A stretch of DNA of 64,000 nucleotides from contig NZ_WLYK01000011.1 in the NCBI RefSeq assembly GCF_009707545.1, positions 274,457-338,456 on the forward strand, given 5' to 3'. A program made the position numbers and the translations under genes. Source of the stretch: Nakamurella alba. Lineage in GTDB: Bacteria > Actinomycetota > Actinomycetes > Mycobacteriales > Nakamurellaceae. The notes under the pieces are model-generated. The model saw only the letters and a list, made by a program, of their open reading frames with translations. It did no database searches and had not been told where the DNA came from. Of the stretch, positions 32,766-41,589 are shown piece by piece. Each line of letters begins with the position of its first letter. The stretch's first letter is position 1.

Positions 32766-35738
32766 TCAGGCCATGGACGACGTGTCCAGCAGATCGACCA
32801 GCCGGGCAGGGTCCACGGACCGGCCGCGCTCCAGACCGGCCGCCCACTCATCGGGGTCGCCGTGTCCGTCGAGACCGGCCAGGTAGACACCGGTGTCGAT
32901 CGGGTCCATGGCCCCCGGGTCGTAGCCGATCTGCTCGCCGCGCCGGAGTGCCGCGCCGAGCGCGGTCGCCGCCCCGGTGGCGTCGCCGGCCCCGTCGAGC
33001 ACCCGGGCCAGGGCGACGGCGCACACCACCCACGAGGTCCAGTCGGCGTCGGCGATGCAATCGGCCAACGCAACGACCAGCAGTGCGCGGGTGGCCGGGC
33101 CGTGGTCGCCCGCGGCGATGGCCGCCTTCGCCCGGATCCAGCGCGCCGAACTCGCGCACCACCGGTAGCCGCAGGCATCGGCCTGGGCGATCGCCTCGTC
33201 CAGCGCCGCGGCTGCGGCGTCGGTGTCACCCGCCCGCAGGTGTGCGGTGCCGATCGACTGCAGTGCCTCGGCAGCGCGCTGCGGTGACCCGATCGCCATC
33301 GCGATCTGCTGGGCGACCCCGGCATGGGCCAGGGCGTCGGCGACGGCACCGGTGGAGGCCTCGAAGTACGAGATGGTGCACAGCGCGTACGCCTGGGCGG
33401 CCGGGTCGTCGCTCACCGCGGTGAGTGCGCCCGCCCGCTGGAGCGCCGGGGCGATGGCGGCCAGGTCGCCGGCCAGGTAGTGCAGCAGGGCGTCGGCCAC
33501 CGCCGACCGGATGGCCAGGCGCGACGGGGCGCCGGTGGCCTCCGGGTCGATGCCGGCGAATGCCGACAGGCCGGCCGCCGCGTGACCGGCCCGGTACCAG
33601 TACCAGAAGACCCCGGTGGCGATCTGCAAGCGGGTGAGATCGTCCGGTGCCCAGTCGATCGCGGCGGTGATCGCCGCGTCGTTGCGACCGAGCAGCTGCA
33701 TCCAGGACCGTCCGTCCGGTCCGCGCAGCTCGTCGTCGGCGTCGCCCGCGAGTGCGAGAACCCATGCCACCACGCGTGTCCGGACGGCCGAGGTCAACTC
33801 GTCGGAGCGACGTGATCCGGCGAAGGTGCGCAGGGTCTCGAGCATCCGGTAGCGGCGTGGCCGGCCGGGCAGCACGGTGATCACCGACTTGTCGGCGAGG
33901 GCACGGACCAGCAGATGCGCGCCGTCGGTGCCGGTGACCGCCCGCGCCGACTCCAGGTCGAACGGGCCGTCCAGCACCGCCAGCGCCAGGTAGGCGGTGC
34001 GTTCGTCGTCGGACAGCTGGTCGAAGGTCCACGCCACCGCGGCGTCCATGCTGGCGTGCCGGAGGTTGTGCGACGGTCCGCCGGACAGCACGTCCCACCG
34101 GTGGCGGAGCATCCCTGCGAGTTCCTCGGTCGAGAAGACGCGCAACTGTGCGGCGGCCAGTTCGATGGCCAGTGGCAACCGGTCGAGCCGGTCGCAGAGC
34201 GGGCCGACCTCCGCCAGCTCGGTCGGATCGTCGGACAGATCCACCCCGGCGGCATCCGCCCGGGCGAGGAACAGCGACCGGGCGTCGGCGGCGTCCAGTG
34301 GGCCCAGCTCGACGGTGCGTTCACCGGCGACGCCGAGGCGCTCGCGGCTGGTCGCCAGGATGCGCAGTCCGGGGCAGCGGGTCAGCAACTCGCGACTCAC
34401 GCCGGCCACCACGTCGGTGAACTGTTCGCAGTTGTCCAGGACCAGCAGGGTTTCTCTGCTGCCGAGAACGCCCGTCAGCGCGGTGATGTCGGGCAGCGAG
34501 GCGATGCCCATCGCGTCCCGGACGGCGGAGATCAGCATGTCGTGGGTGCGGACGCCCGCCAGTTCGACCAGCCACGGTCCGTCCGGTGCTGCCGGTGCCG
34601 CTCCCGGAGTGGGAGTCCGCTCCGCTGCTGTGGTATCCGCCGTGGTGTCCGCCGGTGTCGATGGCCGGCCGGCCACCTCGCGGCCGGGGTTGCTGTCCGG
34701 GTCCTGGCCGGAAACATCGCCCGGGACGCCGTCGGTCAACCGGCGCCGCGCGTACTCGACGGCGACAGTGGTCTTGCCCATGCCGCCCGCGCCGAGGACG
34801 GTGACCAGTCGATGCGCTGCGAACGCCGCGTCCAGCTCGAGGAGCACGTCCTGTCGGCCGATCAGCGGGGTGAGAGCGGCCGGAATGTTGTGCAGCGCAA
34901 TGGGTCCGGCATCCCGGGAGGCGGTGGTGGCGGTCCCCGCAGCGTCCGCGGCCGCGCCGGCGTCGTCGAGGGCGTCGGCGGCGGTCAGCTCCGGATCCTG
35001 TCGGAGGATCGCCTCGTGCAGTGCCCGCAGGTCCGGGCCGGGGTCGATGCCGAGCTCCTCGGCCAGCAGTTCCCGTCCCTGCTCGAACCGGGAGAGCGCC
35101 TCTGCCTGACGGCCGCTGCGGTAGAGGGCCAGCATCAGCGAGGCGCGCAGGCCCTCGCGCAGCGGATGCTGATCGACCAGCTCCGGCAGTCGGTCGGCCA
35201 GGGCACGGTGCAGGCCCAGGGCGAGATCGAGCTCGACGGCGAACTCCACCGCGGACATCCGGGCCTCGAGGAGGCGCTCCGCCTCGCGGACGGCGAAGTC
35301 GGCGGTGATGTCGGCATAGGGGTCCGAGCGCCAGAGTTCCAGGGCGCCGACCACGAGCGACCGCGCCTGCCTGGTGGCACCCTGTGCAGCGAGCCGCCGG
35401 GCCTCGGCGACATCGGCGCGGAACCGGCCGGCATCGACGTCCGTGGGTTCGACGGCCAGCCGGTAGCCGGGCGACCGGGTGACCAGCAGGTCCTTGCCCA
35501 GCCGCCCGCGCAGTCGGGAGATGACCGCGTGCAGGCCGGGCAGTGCACTCGCCGGTACGTCGGACACCTCGGTGCCCCACACCCGTTCCAGGATCACGTC
35601 GGTCGGCACGACGCGACCGGCGTCCACGAGCAGTGCGGCCAGCACCGTGCGGTGCTGCGGTGGGCCGAGGTCGACGGCGGCGCCGTCGATCCGGGCGTCG
35701 AGCGGCCCCAGCACCCCGAACGTCGCCACCAGCTGCAT
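32766..35738 (-). CDS. SARP-type transcriptional regulator (BTAD + NB-ARC + TPR)
   Basis: 990 residues from ATG 35738 (MQLVATFGVLGPL), preceded by GAGGGG. The frame continues upstream but loses homology. An N-terminal winged helix (about 1-95: VDLGPPQHRTVLAALLVDAG, LHAVISRLRGRLG) is followed by a BTAD domain (about 100-250: LREGLRASLMLALYRSGRQAEAL, ELGIDPGPDLRALHE). A NB-ARC ATPase has Walker A VLGAGGMGKTTVAVEYARRR, LLVLDNCEQF and LPLAIELAAAQL. The C-terminal half is TPR-like. AfsR/SARP regulators activate secondary metabolism or carbon genes. Its own upstream region has 11-bp phased heptads, so autoregulation or control of the divergent SDR is likely. Confidence 0.9.
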   Translation of the reverse strand: MQLVATFGVLGPLDARIDGAAVDLGPPQHRTVLAALLVDAGRVVPTDVILERVWGTEVSDVPASALPGLHAVISRLRGRLGKDLLVTRSPGYRLAVEPTDVDAGRFRADVAEARRLAAQGATRQARSLVVGALELWRSDPYADITADFAVREAERLLEARMSAVEFAVELDLALGLHRALADRLPELVDQHPLREGLRASLMLALYRSGRQAEALSRFEQGRELLAEELGIDPGPDLRALHEAILRQDPELTAADALDDAGAAADAAGTATTASRDAGPIALHNIPAALTPLIGRQDVLLELDAAFAAHRLVTVLGAGGMGKTTVAVEYARRRLTDGVPGDVSGQDPDSNPGREVAGRPSTPADTTADTTAAERTPTPGAAPAAPDGPWLVELAGVRTHDMLISAVRDAMGIASLPDITALTGVLGSRETLLVLDNCEQFTDVVAGVSRELLTRCPGLRILATSRERLGVAGERTVELGPLDAADARSLFLARADAAGVDLSDDPTELAEVGPLCDRLDRLPLAIELAAAQLRVFSTEELAGMLRHRWDVLSGGPSHNLRHASMDAAVAWTFDQLSDDERTAYLALAVLDGPFDLESARAVTGTDGAHLLVRALADKSVITVLPGRPRRYRMLETLRTFAGSRRSDELTSAVRTRVVAWVLALAGDADDELRGPDGRSWMQLLGRNDAAITAAIDWAPDDLTRLQIATGVFWYWYRAGHAAAGLSAFAGIDPEATGAPSRLAIRSAVADALLHYLAGDLAAIAPALQRAGALTAVSDDPAAQAYALCTISYFEASTGAVADALAHAGVAQQIAMAIGSPQRAAEALQSIGTAHLRAGDTDAAAAALDEAIAQADACGYRWCASSARWIRAKAAIAAGDHGPATRALLVVALADCIADADWTSWVVCAVALARVLDGAGDATGAATALGAALRRGEQIGYDPGAMDPIDTGVYLAGLDGHGDPDEWAAGLERGRSVDPARLVDLLDTSSMA

Positions 35739-35994
35739 CCCCTCGTCCGCCGGTACCCCGCGCGCTGCTGCCCGGACCTGCTCCTGAACGACCGAGGGTA
35801 GAGGAAGTCCTGCCCGGAACCTCCGGATACCGGCTGTTTCGGACCGCAGGAACCGGACTTGAGGAGCCTGGAGTCGGCGGAGTGATCGCAGGAACCGGCC
35901 GGTCGTACCGCCCGAATCGCACCTCCGCCGATCGATCGTCGCCGCTGTCGGCGCCCGCACACCACCGACGCCAGGCATCGCAAGGTCGGTGGCC

Positions 35995-36040
35995 CACTTG
36001 TCCCCGAACAGGACAAGACGGGGACAAGTGGACGACAAGG
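35995..36040. promoter_or_regulatory. Phased GGACAAG heptads, candidate SARP binding site
   Basis: GGACAAG at 36012-36018 and 36023-36029 and CGACAAG at 36034-36040 are each spaced exactly 11 bp. A further copy is inverted at 35998-36004 (CTTGTCC). A 12-bp inverted repeat CCACTTGTCCCC (35995-36006 with 36021-36032) overlaps them. Direct heptads in one-turn phase are the known form of SARP/AfsR sites. Confidence 0.6.
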
Positions 36041-36166
36041 TCCCCGGGCGAGGCTTCTCCATGTTCCGGTCGACCGCTGCTGCGGGCCGGCCGGGACTTC
36101 AGGACAACAGCCGTCAGAGCACCCCGGGTCGACACACCCGGGGGACACCCGAGGAGGTCGACCCCC

Positions 36167-36196
36167 ATGCCGTACGCCCGCACCCCGCAGGCCTGA
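36167..36196 (+). CDS. Nine-codon mini-ORF with strong Shine-Dalgarno
   Basis: ATG at 36167 follows GAGGAGG (36151-36157) with 9-nt spacing and encodes MPYARTPQA before TGA. It lies upstream of the SDR promoter. It may be a leader peptide, a decoy or chance; no terminator-antiterminator pair is seen. Confidence 0.25.
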   Translation: MPYARTPQA

Positions 36197-36239
36197 CCCA
36201 CCACCGGAGCGGCACGTCGGTGACGCCCGTCTCAACTCC

Positions 36240-36271
36240 TTGCCTCTGACGTCAGTGTCAGGTCCTAGCGT
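36240..36271 (+). promoter_or_regulatory. MerR-type promoter candidate for the SDR gene
   Basis: TTGCCT (36240-36245) and TAGCGT (36266-36271) are separated by 20 bp, longer than usual. The spacer holds TGAC-GTCAGT-GTCA. Long spacers with an internal dyad are typical of MerR-family promoters. The SDR start is about 97 bp downstream. No MerR gene is in the window. Confidence 0.4.
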
Positions 36272-36367
36272 GGTGGTACCGCCCGAACCGGGCGCGCGAC
36301 CCTCGTCGGATCCGTTCCGCGGAGTCGCACCCGAGAGACATCCCGACGTTGCAGAGGCAGGACCATC

Positions 36368-37075
36368 ATGGAGATCTCAGGCGCCGTCGCGCTGGTCACC
36401 GGAGCGAACCGGGGGATCGGCCGGCGCTTCGCCGCACAGCTGCTCGACCGAGGCGCGGCCAAGGTCTATGCGACCGCCCGCCGACCGGAGACGATCGACC
36501 TGCCCGGGGTCGAGGTGCTCCGGCTCGACATCACCGACGAGACATCGGTGGCAGCAGCTGCTCTCGCCGCCCGGGATGTCACGATCCTGATCAACAATGC
36601 CGGCATCGCCACCGGCACCGACCTGCTCACCGGTGATCCGGCGGCGATCCGGTTGGAAATGGACACCCACTTCTACGGAACCCTCTCGATGGCAAGGGCT
36701 TTCGCGCCGATCCTGGGCGCCAACGGAGGTGGCGCGATGCTGAACGTGTTGTCGGCGCTGTCCTGGTTCTCCTACCGCGGGGCGAATGCCTACTCCGCCG
36801 CCAAGGCCGCGGAATGGGCGTTGACGAACGGGATCCGGCTCGAACTCGCCGACCAGGGCACCCTGGTCACCGGGCTGCACCTCGGGGCCGCGGACACCGA
36901 CATCATGGCCGGCTACGAGGGTGCGATGGTCGACCCGGCCGAGGTGGCGCGGATCGCGCTCGACGGGATCGAGGCCGGGCAGATCGAGGTGCTGGTCGAC
37001 GACTGGTCCAGGTTCGTCAAGCGCAGCCTCGCCGACGACCCCGCCGCCTTCTACGACTCGCCGCTGCCGATCTGA
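36368..37075 (+). CDS. Short-chain dehydrogenase/reductase
   Basis: 235-residue NAD(P)-dependent Rossmann enzyme. TGANRGIG at the N-terminus binds the cofactor, ILINNAGIATG follows, the catalytic Ser lies in LNVLSALSWF and the catalytic pair in YSAAKAAEW (Y-x3-K). GLHLGAADTDIMA replaces the PG-type loop after the active site. The Arg after TGAN suggests NADP preference. Substrate unknown. ATG at 36368; no clear Shine-Dalgarno closer than AGGACC. Confidence 0.9.
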   Translation: MEISGAVALVTGANRGIGRRFAAQLLDRGAAKVYATARRPETIDLPGVEVLRLDITDETSVAAAALAARDVTILINNAGIATGTDLLTGDPAAIRLEMDTHFYGTLSMARAFAPILGANGGGAMLNVLSALSWFSYRGANAYSAAKAAEWALTNGIRLELADQGTLVTGLHLGAADTDIMAGYEGAMVDPAEVARIALDGIEAGQIEVLVDDWSRFVKRSLADDPAAFYDSPLPI

Positions 37076-37219
37076 GTCCGGGTGGCCGGCGGGCCGACGG
37101 TACCGGTCGATGCCGGAACGAAAGCGGCACGGTCCGGGACGGATGACGACCGGTCGCGATCCACCGTTCGTTCCGACACCGTGCGAGCGGAAACCCCTGC
37201 CACGACGTAACCTCGGCCC

Positions 37220-38320
37220 GTGCAAGGGCTGCTGCGGCGCATCTCGTCGATCGATTCCGCGGCCGAGCGCGCCCTGCGGATCATCGAGTTCTTCGACCAG
37301 CTCGTGGTGCACGGTGCCGACATCGAGGCGATCACCCGGGCCACCGCGGTGCTCGCCGAGGCCACCGTCGGTGCGGAGGACGATGTGCACGGCCGGCACG
37401 CGGCGATCGCACCGACCGGGGCCGACGCGGAGGTGCCCGACAACGGTTTGCTCTGCCATGACGTCCAGGTCGGCGATCGCACGGTCGGCCGGGTCTGGCT
37501 GCACCGCGCCGTGCCGGCCGACAGCAAGGACTGGGACGAGTTGATCGTCGAGCGCATGTCGATGGCCGTCGCCGCGGCGCACAGCCGTCGTCGGACCGTG
37601 GCACGCCCGCCGGTGTCCGGCATGGCCGACCCGGCGATCGTGCAGTACCTGCTGGGCGGGGAGGCCTCCGAACCGGATGCGGCCAGGGCCGCGCTGCTGC
37701 TGGGATTCGCGGTGGGGCAGCGGATCCGGGCCGTCGCCGTCGAAGGAGGCGAGGTCGCCGGCGCGCTGGCCGAGACCCGTTCGGCCCTGGGCAGCAGCAC
37801 CGGCCACACCGTCCTCGCCGCATTGACCGGTACCACCGCGGCACTGCTGCTGGCCCATGCGCCGGCCGACCCGCCACCGCTGCCGGCCGGTATCCGTGCC
37901 TGCGTGGGACCGGCCGCGCCGGTGGAGCACGCCGCCCGGTCGTGGGCGATCGCCCGCCGCGGCGTGCGTTTCGCCGGACTGTCACTGGGCTGGCCGAACT
38001 GGCTGGACGCGGCCGATCTCGGGTGCCTGATCGCGCTCGACGGGCGCGACGAGGACGGGATCGCGGCCCTGGGCGACGTCCGGGCGATCGGAGCGATCGC
38101 CGCCCGCCGCAACGGCGCCGAGGACCTCGCGCTGCTCGACGTCGTGTGCGCCTCCTCGTCGGTGCGCGAGGCAGCGACGCTCGCCACGATGCACCACAGC
38201 AGCGTGTCGTACCGGATGCGCGCGATGAGCGAGATCCTGGGTTTCGACCTCGGTTCCGCCACCGCCCGGTACCGTGCCCGCACGGCGCTGCTGCTCTGGC
38301 GGTTGCACGTCGCCCGCTGA
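37220..38320 (+). CDS. PucR-like helix-turn-helix regulator
   Basis: 366 residues from GTG 37220. The C-terminal PucR-type HTH is seen in LALLDVVCASSSVREAATLATMHHSSVSYRMRAMSEILGFDL (two overlapping pieces), typical of CdaR/PucR regulators. The N-terminal part is GAF-like helical/beta sequence (IIEFFDQLVVHGADIEAITRATAVL) and the middle shows weak GGDEF-like character. The ABC transporter operon lies 364 bp downstream on the same strand, so it may be its regulator (inference from position). Confidence 0.78.
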   Translation: MQGLLRRISSIDSAAERALRIIEFFDQLVVHGADIEAITRATAVLAEATVGAEDDVHGRHAAIAPTGADAEVPDNGLLCHDVQVGDRTVGRVWLHRAVPADSKDWDELIVERMSMAVAAAHSRRRTVARPPVSGMADPAIVQYLLGGEASEPDAARAALLLGFAVGQRIRAVAVEGGEVAGALAETRSALGSSTGHTVLAALTGTTAALLLAHAPADPPPLPAGIRACVGPAAPVEHAARSWAIARRGVRFAGLSLGWPNWLDAADLGCLIALDGRDEDGIAALGDVRAIGAIAARRNGAEDLALLDVVCASSSVREAATLATMHHSSVSYRMRAMSEILGFDLGSATARYRARTALLLWRLHVAR

Positions 38321-38684
38321 GCGCTCCCGGCGTCATCGGGCTCGTCCGATCGGGCGGACGGTCCGTCGGTCCTGCACCACGGCCGTCACCAGGTCGGGCA
38401 ACGAGTGTCCGAGACCTGGTCCAGGGACGCGCCATGCGTCGGGTGTGGCTGGTACGCCAGGCCGCCCGGGAGCCGACCCTGGTGTCGCGCGGTGCGCGTG
38501 CGATGCACGCCGGTGGCGCGGTCGTCGAACCTTCTGCCTCGTGGCGATCTGTCCGCCATCCGGCGGAAGAACGGCCGAGGATCTCAGCCGCATGTGCGTA
38601 TCGGACGGAGGCGTCCCAGTCCTACGTTCGTCCGGTCCACCGCACCTCACCTGCCGGCCCAGTGCCGCAGAAGGGACCCCTGAC
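38321..38684. other. Intergenic region before the ABC transporter operon
   Basis: About 360 bp. An inverted repeat ACCAGGTC/GACCTGGT (38388-38395 and 38413-38420) may end the PucR transcript. The rest should carry the operon promoter. No gene is supported. Confidence 0.55.
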
Positions 38685-39788
38685 ATGCCTGAACACCGTC
38701 GTTCACCGGCCCGGTTGCGCTCCGGTGCGGGACTCGCCGCCGTTGCCGCAGCAGTCCTGGCCGTGAGCGCCTGCGCCGCCAACCCCAACGCCACCTCCGC
38801 CACATCCGCGCCGACCACCACAGCGGCACAGGCGACGACCAGCGCCTCCACCGCGGCCGGGTCGTCGGCGGGTTCGTCCTCGGCCGGCTCCTCGGCATCG
38901 GGGGAGTCCTCCGCGGCGGGTGGGGAGAAGCTGACCTCGGCGCAGTTCATCAACCCGCTGCCGCAGTACCCGGCCTGGCGCACCATCGGTGACTGCATGG
39001 CGCAGCGGGCCGAGGAGCGCGGCATCGACTTCACCGAGAGCGGGCCCAGCGGTTCGGGTCTCGACGCGACCGTCATGGTGCAGCAGGTCCAGCAGGCGAT
39101 TGCGAATGCCAAGGGCGCGGTCATCACCTTCCCGGCCAGCGACGGGTTCGCCCCGGTTCTGCAGCAGGCGCAGGCCGCCGGGATCATCACCGCCACGATG
39201 TACGGCGGCGGTGGCGCGGACAGCGGCGCGGACGTCAACATCGGCGTCGACTGGGGCGCCCTGGGCAAGATGTACGTCGAGGCCATCGCGGAGCGCGAAG
39301 GACCGCAGAAGGTCGGCCTGATCGCCCAGGCCCCGACCGGCACCGGCAAGGCCTGGATGGACGGCGTCAAGGCAGCCGCGGCGGAGACTGACAACGTCAC
39401 CGTGGTCGGCGAGGTCTACACCGGCGACGACGCCGCGAAGGCGCTCGACCAGTCGAACGCCCTGCTCACCGCGCATCCCGACGTCAACGTGATCGCCACC
39501 CACATGGGCACGGTGACCCCGGGTGCGGTGGCCGCGATCAAGTCCAAGGGACTGCTCGGCAAGGTCGTTCTGGTCGGCAACGGACCGGACAACGGCGGCA
39601 AGGAGGCCCTCGCCGACGGCAGTGCCTACCGCATCCTGCTGCAGGGCCTCTGCCAGGAGGGCAAGGACGCCCTGGATGCGGTCGCGGACCTCGCCAATGA
39701 CCAGACCGTGGCGCCGCAGATCGACACCCAGACGATCATGGCCGGCGACGACGACCTGGAGAAGCTGCTCGGGGAGGGCTGGGGATGA
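38685..39788 (+). CDS. Substrate-binding lipoprotein of a sugar-type ABC importer
   Basis: 367 residues. Signal peptide with lipobox LAVSAC near residue 26, then a Thr/Ser/Ala/Gly-rich linker (residues about 30-70) that would reach through the wall. The periplasmic-binding-protein type 1 fold (Peripla_BP_4) follows: QQVQQAIANAKGAVITFPAS, VNIGVDWGALGKM, DQSNALLTAHPDVNVIATH, ALADGSAYRILLQG. Ligand is probably a sugar or nucleoside-like solute. ATG at 38685 with AAGGGACC upstream. Its stop overlaps the start of the ATPase gene (ATGA). Confidence 0.9.
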   Translation: MPEHRRSPARLRSGAGLAAVAAAVLAVSACAANPNATSATSAPTTTAAQATTSASTAAGSSAGSSSAGSSASGESSAAGGEKLTSAQFINPLPQYPAWRTIGDCMAQRAEERGIDFTESGPSGSGLDATVMVQQVQQAIANAKGAVITFPASDGFAPVLQQAQAAGIITATMYGGGGADSGADVNIGVDWGALGKMYVEAIAEREGPQKVGLIAQAPTGTGKAWMDGVKAAAAETDNVTVVGEVYTGDDAAKALDQSNALLTAHPDVNVIATHMGTVTPGAVAAIKSKGLLGKVVLVGNGPDNGGKEALADGSAYRILLQGLCQEGKDALDAVADLANDQTVAPQIDTQTIMAGDDDLEKLLGEGWG

Positions 39789-40567
39789 GTCCCGCACCGG
39801 CGCTGGAACTACGCGCCATCAGGAAGTACTTCGGGTCCGTCCGAGCCCTCGAGCACGTCGACTTCACCGCCTACCCCGGCGAGATCCATGCCATCGTCGG
39901 TGACAACGGCGCCGGCAAGTCGACCATGGTCAAGATCGTCACCGGCATCCACCGCGGCGACGACGGCGAGATCTTCGTCGCGGGTGCACCGCTGGATCTC
40001 CGGCACGACGCCGCCGACGTCCAGGACCGCGGGATCGCGGTCGTCTACCAGGATCTCGCGCTCGTCGAGTGCCTGGACATCGCGGCCAACCTGTCGCTGG
40101 GCAACTTGCCGACGAAGTGGGGCGTTCTGGACCGCCGGCGGATGGAGCGTGACGCGGCCGCCGTGCTCCGCGACCTGAAGGTCCGGGTCGGCGACGTCCG
40201 CACCCCGGTCGGGCTGCTGTCCGGCGGGCAACGACAGATCATCGCGATCGCCCGGGCGGTCCGGATGGACAAGCCGATCATCCTGCTCGACGAGCCGACA
40301 GCCGCACTGGGAGTGCAGGAGTCGGCGAAGGTCGGTGGGATCCTGGACCGGCTGCGCACCGCCGGCAAGGCGGTCATCTGCATCAGTCACGACCTGGAGT
40401 TCGTCTTCGAGCACGCGGACCGGGTCACCGTGCTGCGGCTCGGTCACAGCGTCGGTACCCGCCGGGTGGCGGACGTCGACCGCGACGAGATCATCGGCAT
40501 GATCACCGGCGCGATCCCGCGGGACCCGGTCCCCGGCCGCGCCGCCGAAGGAGTGGGAGCGGCATGA
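39785..40567 (+). CDS. Sugar-type ABC transporter ATPase, single-domain
   Basis: 260 residues with one nucleotide-binding domain: Walker A DNGAGKSTMVKIVTG, signature LLSGGQRQIIAIARAV, Walker B IILLDEPTAALG and the switch CISHDLEFVFEHAD. RbsA-type ATPases have two domains in about 500 residues; this one is half-size, as in FrcA-like systems, so it should act as a homodimer. Overlaps both neighbours by 4 bp. Confidence 0.93.
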   Translation: MSPAPALELRAIRKYFGSVRALEHVDFTAYPGEIHAIVGDNGAGKSTMVKIVTGIHRGDDGEIFVAGAPLDLRHDAADVQDRGIAVVYQDLALVECLDIAANLSLGNLPTKWGVLDRRRMERDAAAVLRDLKVRVGDVRTPVGLLSGGQRQIIAIARAVRMDKPIILLDEPTAALGVQESAKVGGILDRLRTAGKAVICISHDLEFVFEHADRVTVLRLGHSVGTRRVADVDRDEIIGMITGAIPRDPVPGRAAEGVGAA

Positions 40568-41589
40568 CCATGACGGAACCGGTTGTCACGACGACGATCT
40601 CCGAGGAACAGCCGGCAGAAGCCGGCCGCCTACGGGCGGCGATGGGCAGGGTCCTGCTGCGGCAGGAGACGACGCTCATCCTGGTCGTGGTGCTCATCGC
40701 GGTGGTCGCCACCATCCGCAATCCCGACTTCCTGACCTGGACCAACATCACCGAGATCCTGCGCAGCTCCGTCATCTACTTCGTGATGGGTTGCGGTGCG
40801 GCCCTTCTGGTGATCGGTGGCGGGCTGGACTTCTCGGTCGGCGCGATCTTCACCATCGGAGCGCTGACCACCTGTCTGCTGCTGGTCCGCGACGTGCCGT
40901 GGCCGATCGCGACCGTCGTCGGCCTGGCGGTCGGCGCCGCCATCGGGGTGCTGAACCACCTGGTGATCACCTACTGGCACGTGCCACCGATCATCGCCAC
41001 GCTGGGCACGTTCTTCATCCTGCTCGGGGTGAACAACCAGATCTCCGAGGGCGTCGACGTGCTGCCGCTGCCGGACGCGTTCACCGTACTCGGCCAGGGC
41101 ACCTCGCTGGGGCTGCCGAACATCGTCTGGTACGCACTGATCATCGGTGTCTTCTTCTGGTTCCTGTTGGAGCGCACCAGGTTCGGCATCAACGTGCGCG
41201 CGCTGGGCGGCAACCGGCAGGCGGCGATCGGCAACGGCCTCCGGGTCGTCCGGCTCGATCTCGCGCTGTACGTGATCGCCGGGCTCACCGCGGCGCTGGC
41301 CGGCATCGTCTACGCGGCCCGGGTCGGCGCCGGGCAGGTGCAGGCCGGCGGGTCGTCGACGACACTGGTGGTGATCACCGCGGTGCTGATCGGCGGGGTG
41401 AGCCTGTTCGGCGGCCTCGGCACGATCACCGGTGTCGCGGTCGGCGCAATCCTGTTGTCCACCATCGACAACGCGTTGATCGTCGCCCAGATCCCGCCGC
41501 TGTACAACAACATCGTGATCGGCGCGATCCTCATCGGTGCGGTCGGCATCGACCACCTGCGCCGCCGCCGGCTGTACCGGGCACGGTGA
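40564..41589 (+). CDS. Sugar-type ABC transporter permease (RbsC/BPD_transp_2 family)
   Basis: 341 residues with about nine hydrophobic spans. Family signature GGGLDFSVGAIFTIGALTT and GFxxNV-type ALGGNRQAAIGNGLRV are seen, then VGAGQVQAGGSSTTLVVITAVLIGGVSLFGGLGT. Partners are the two preceding genes. The esterase start overlaps its stop (GTGA). Confidence 0.93.
   Translation: MTMTEPVVTTTISEEQPAEAGRLRAAMGRVLLRQETTLILVVVLIAVVATIRNPDFLTWTNITEILRSSVIYFVMGCGAALLVIGGGLDFSVGAIFTIGALTTCLLLVRDVPWPIATVVGLAVGAAIGVLNHLVITYWHVPPIIATLGTFFILLGVNNQISEGVDVLPLPDAFTVLGQGTSLGLPNIVWYALIIGVFFWFLLERTRFGINVRALGGNRQAAIGNGLRVVRLDLALYVIAGLTAALAGIVYAARVGAGQVQAGGSSTTLVVITAVLIGGVSLFGGLGTITGVAVGAILLSTIDNALIVAQIPPLYNNIVIGAILIGAVGIDHLRRRRLYRAR

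Larger units (their letters stand above)
35739..36367. other. Divergent intergenic region between the SARP gene and the SDR gene
   Basis: About 630 bp without a normal gene. It holds an inverted repeat and phased heptads (35995-36040), a nine-codon mini-ORF with a strong Shine-Dalgarno (36167-36196) and a MerR-like promoter (36240-36271). The CTC-rich part next to the SARP start has no recognisable features. Confidence 0.7.

Noticed and set aside
38434..38766. Short open frame MRRVWLVRQAAREP upstream of the binding-protein gene
   Set aside because: No Shine-Dalgarno and Arg/Ser/Pro-rich translation overlapping the lipoprotein start.
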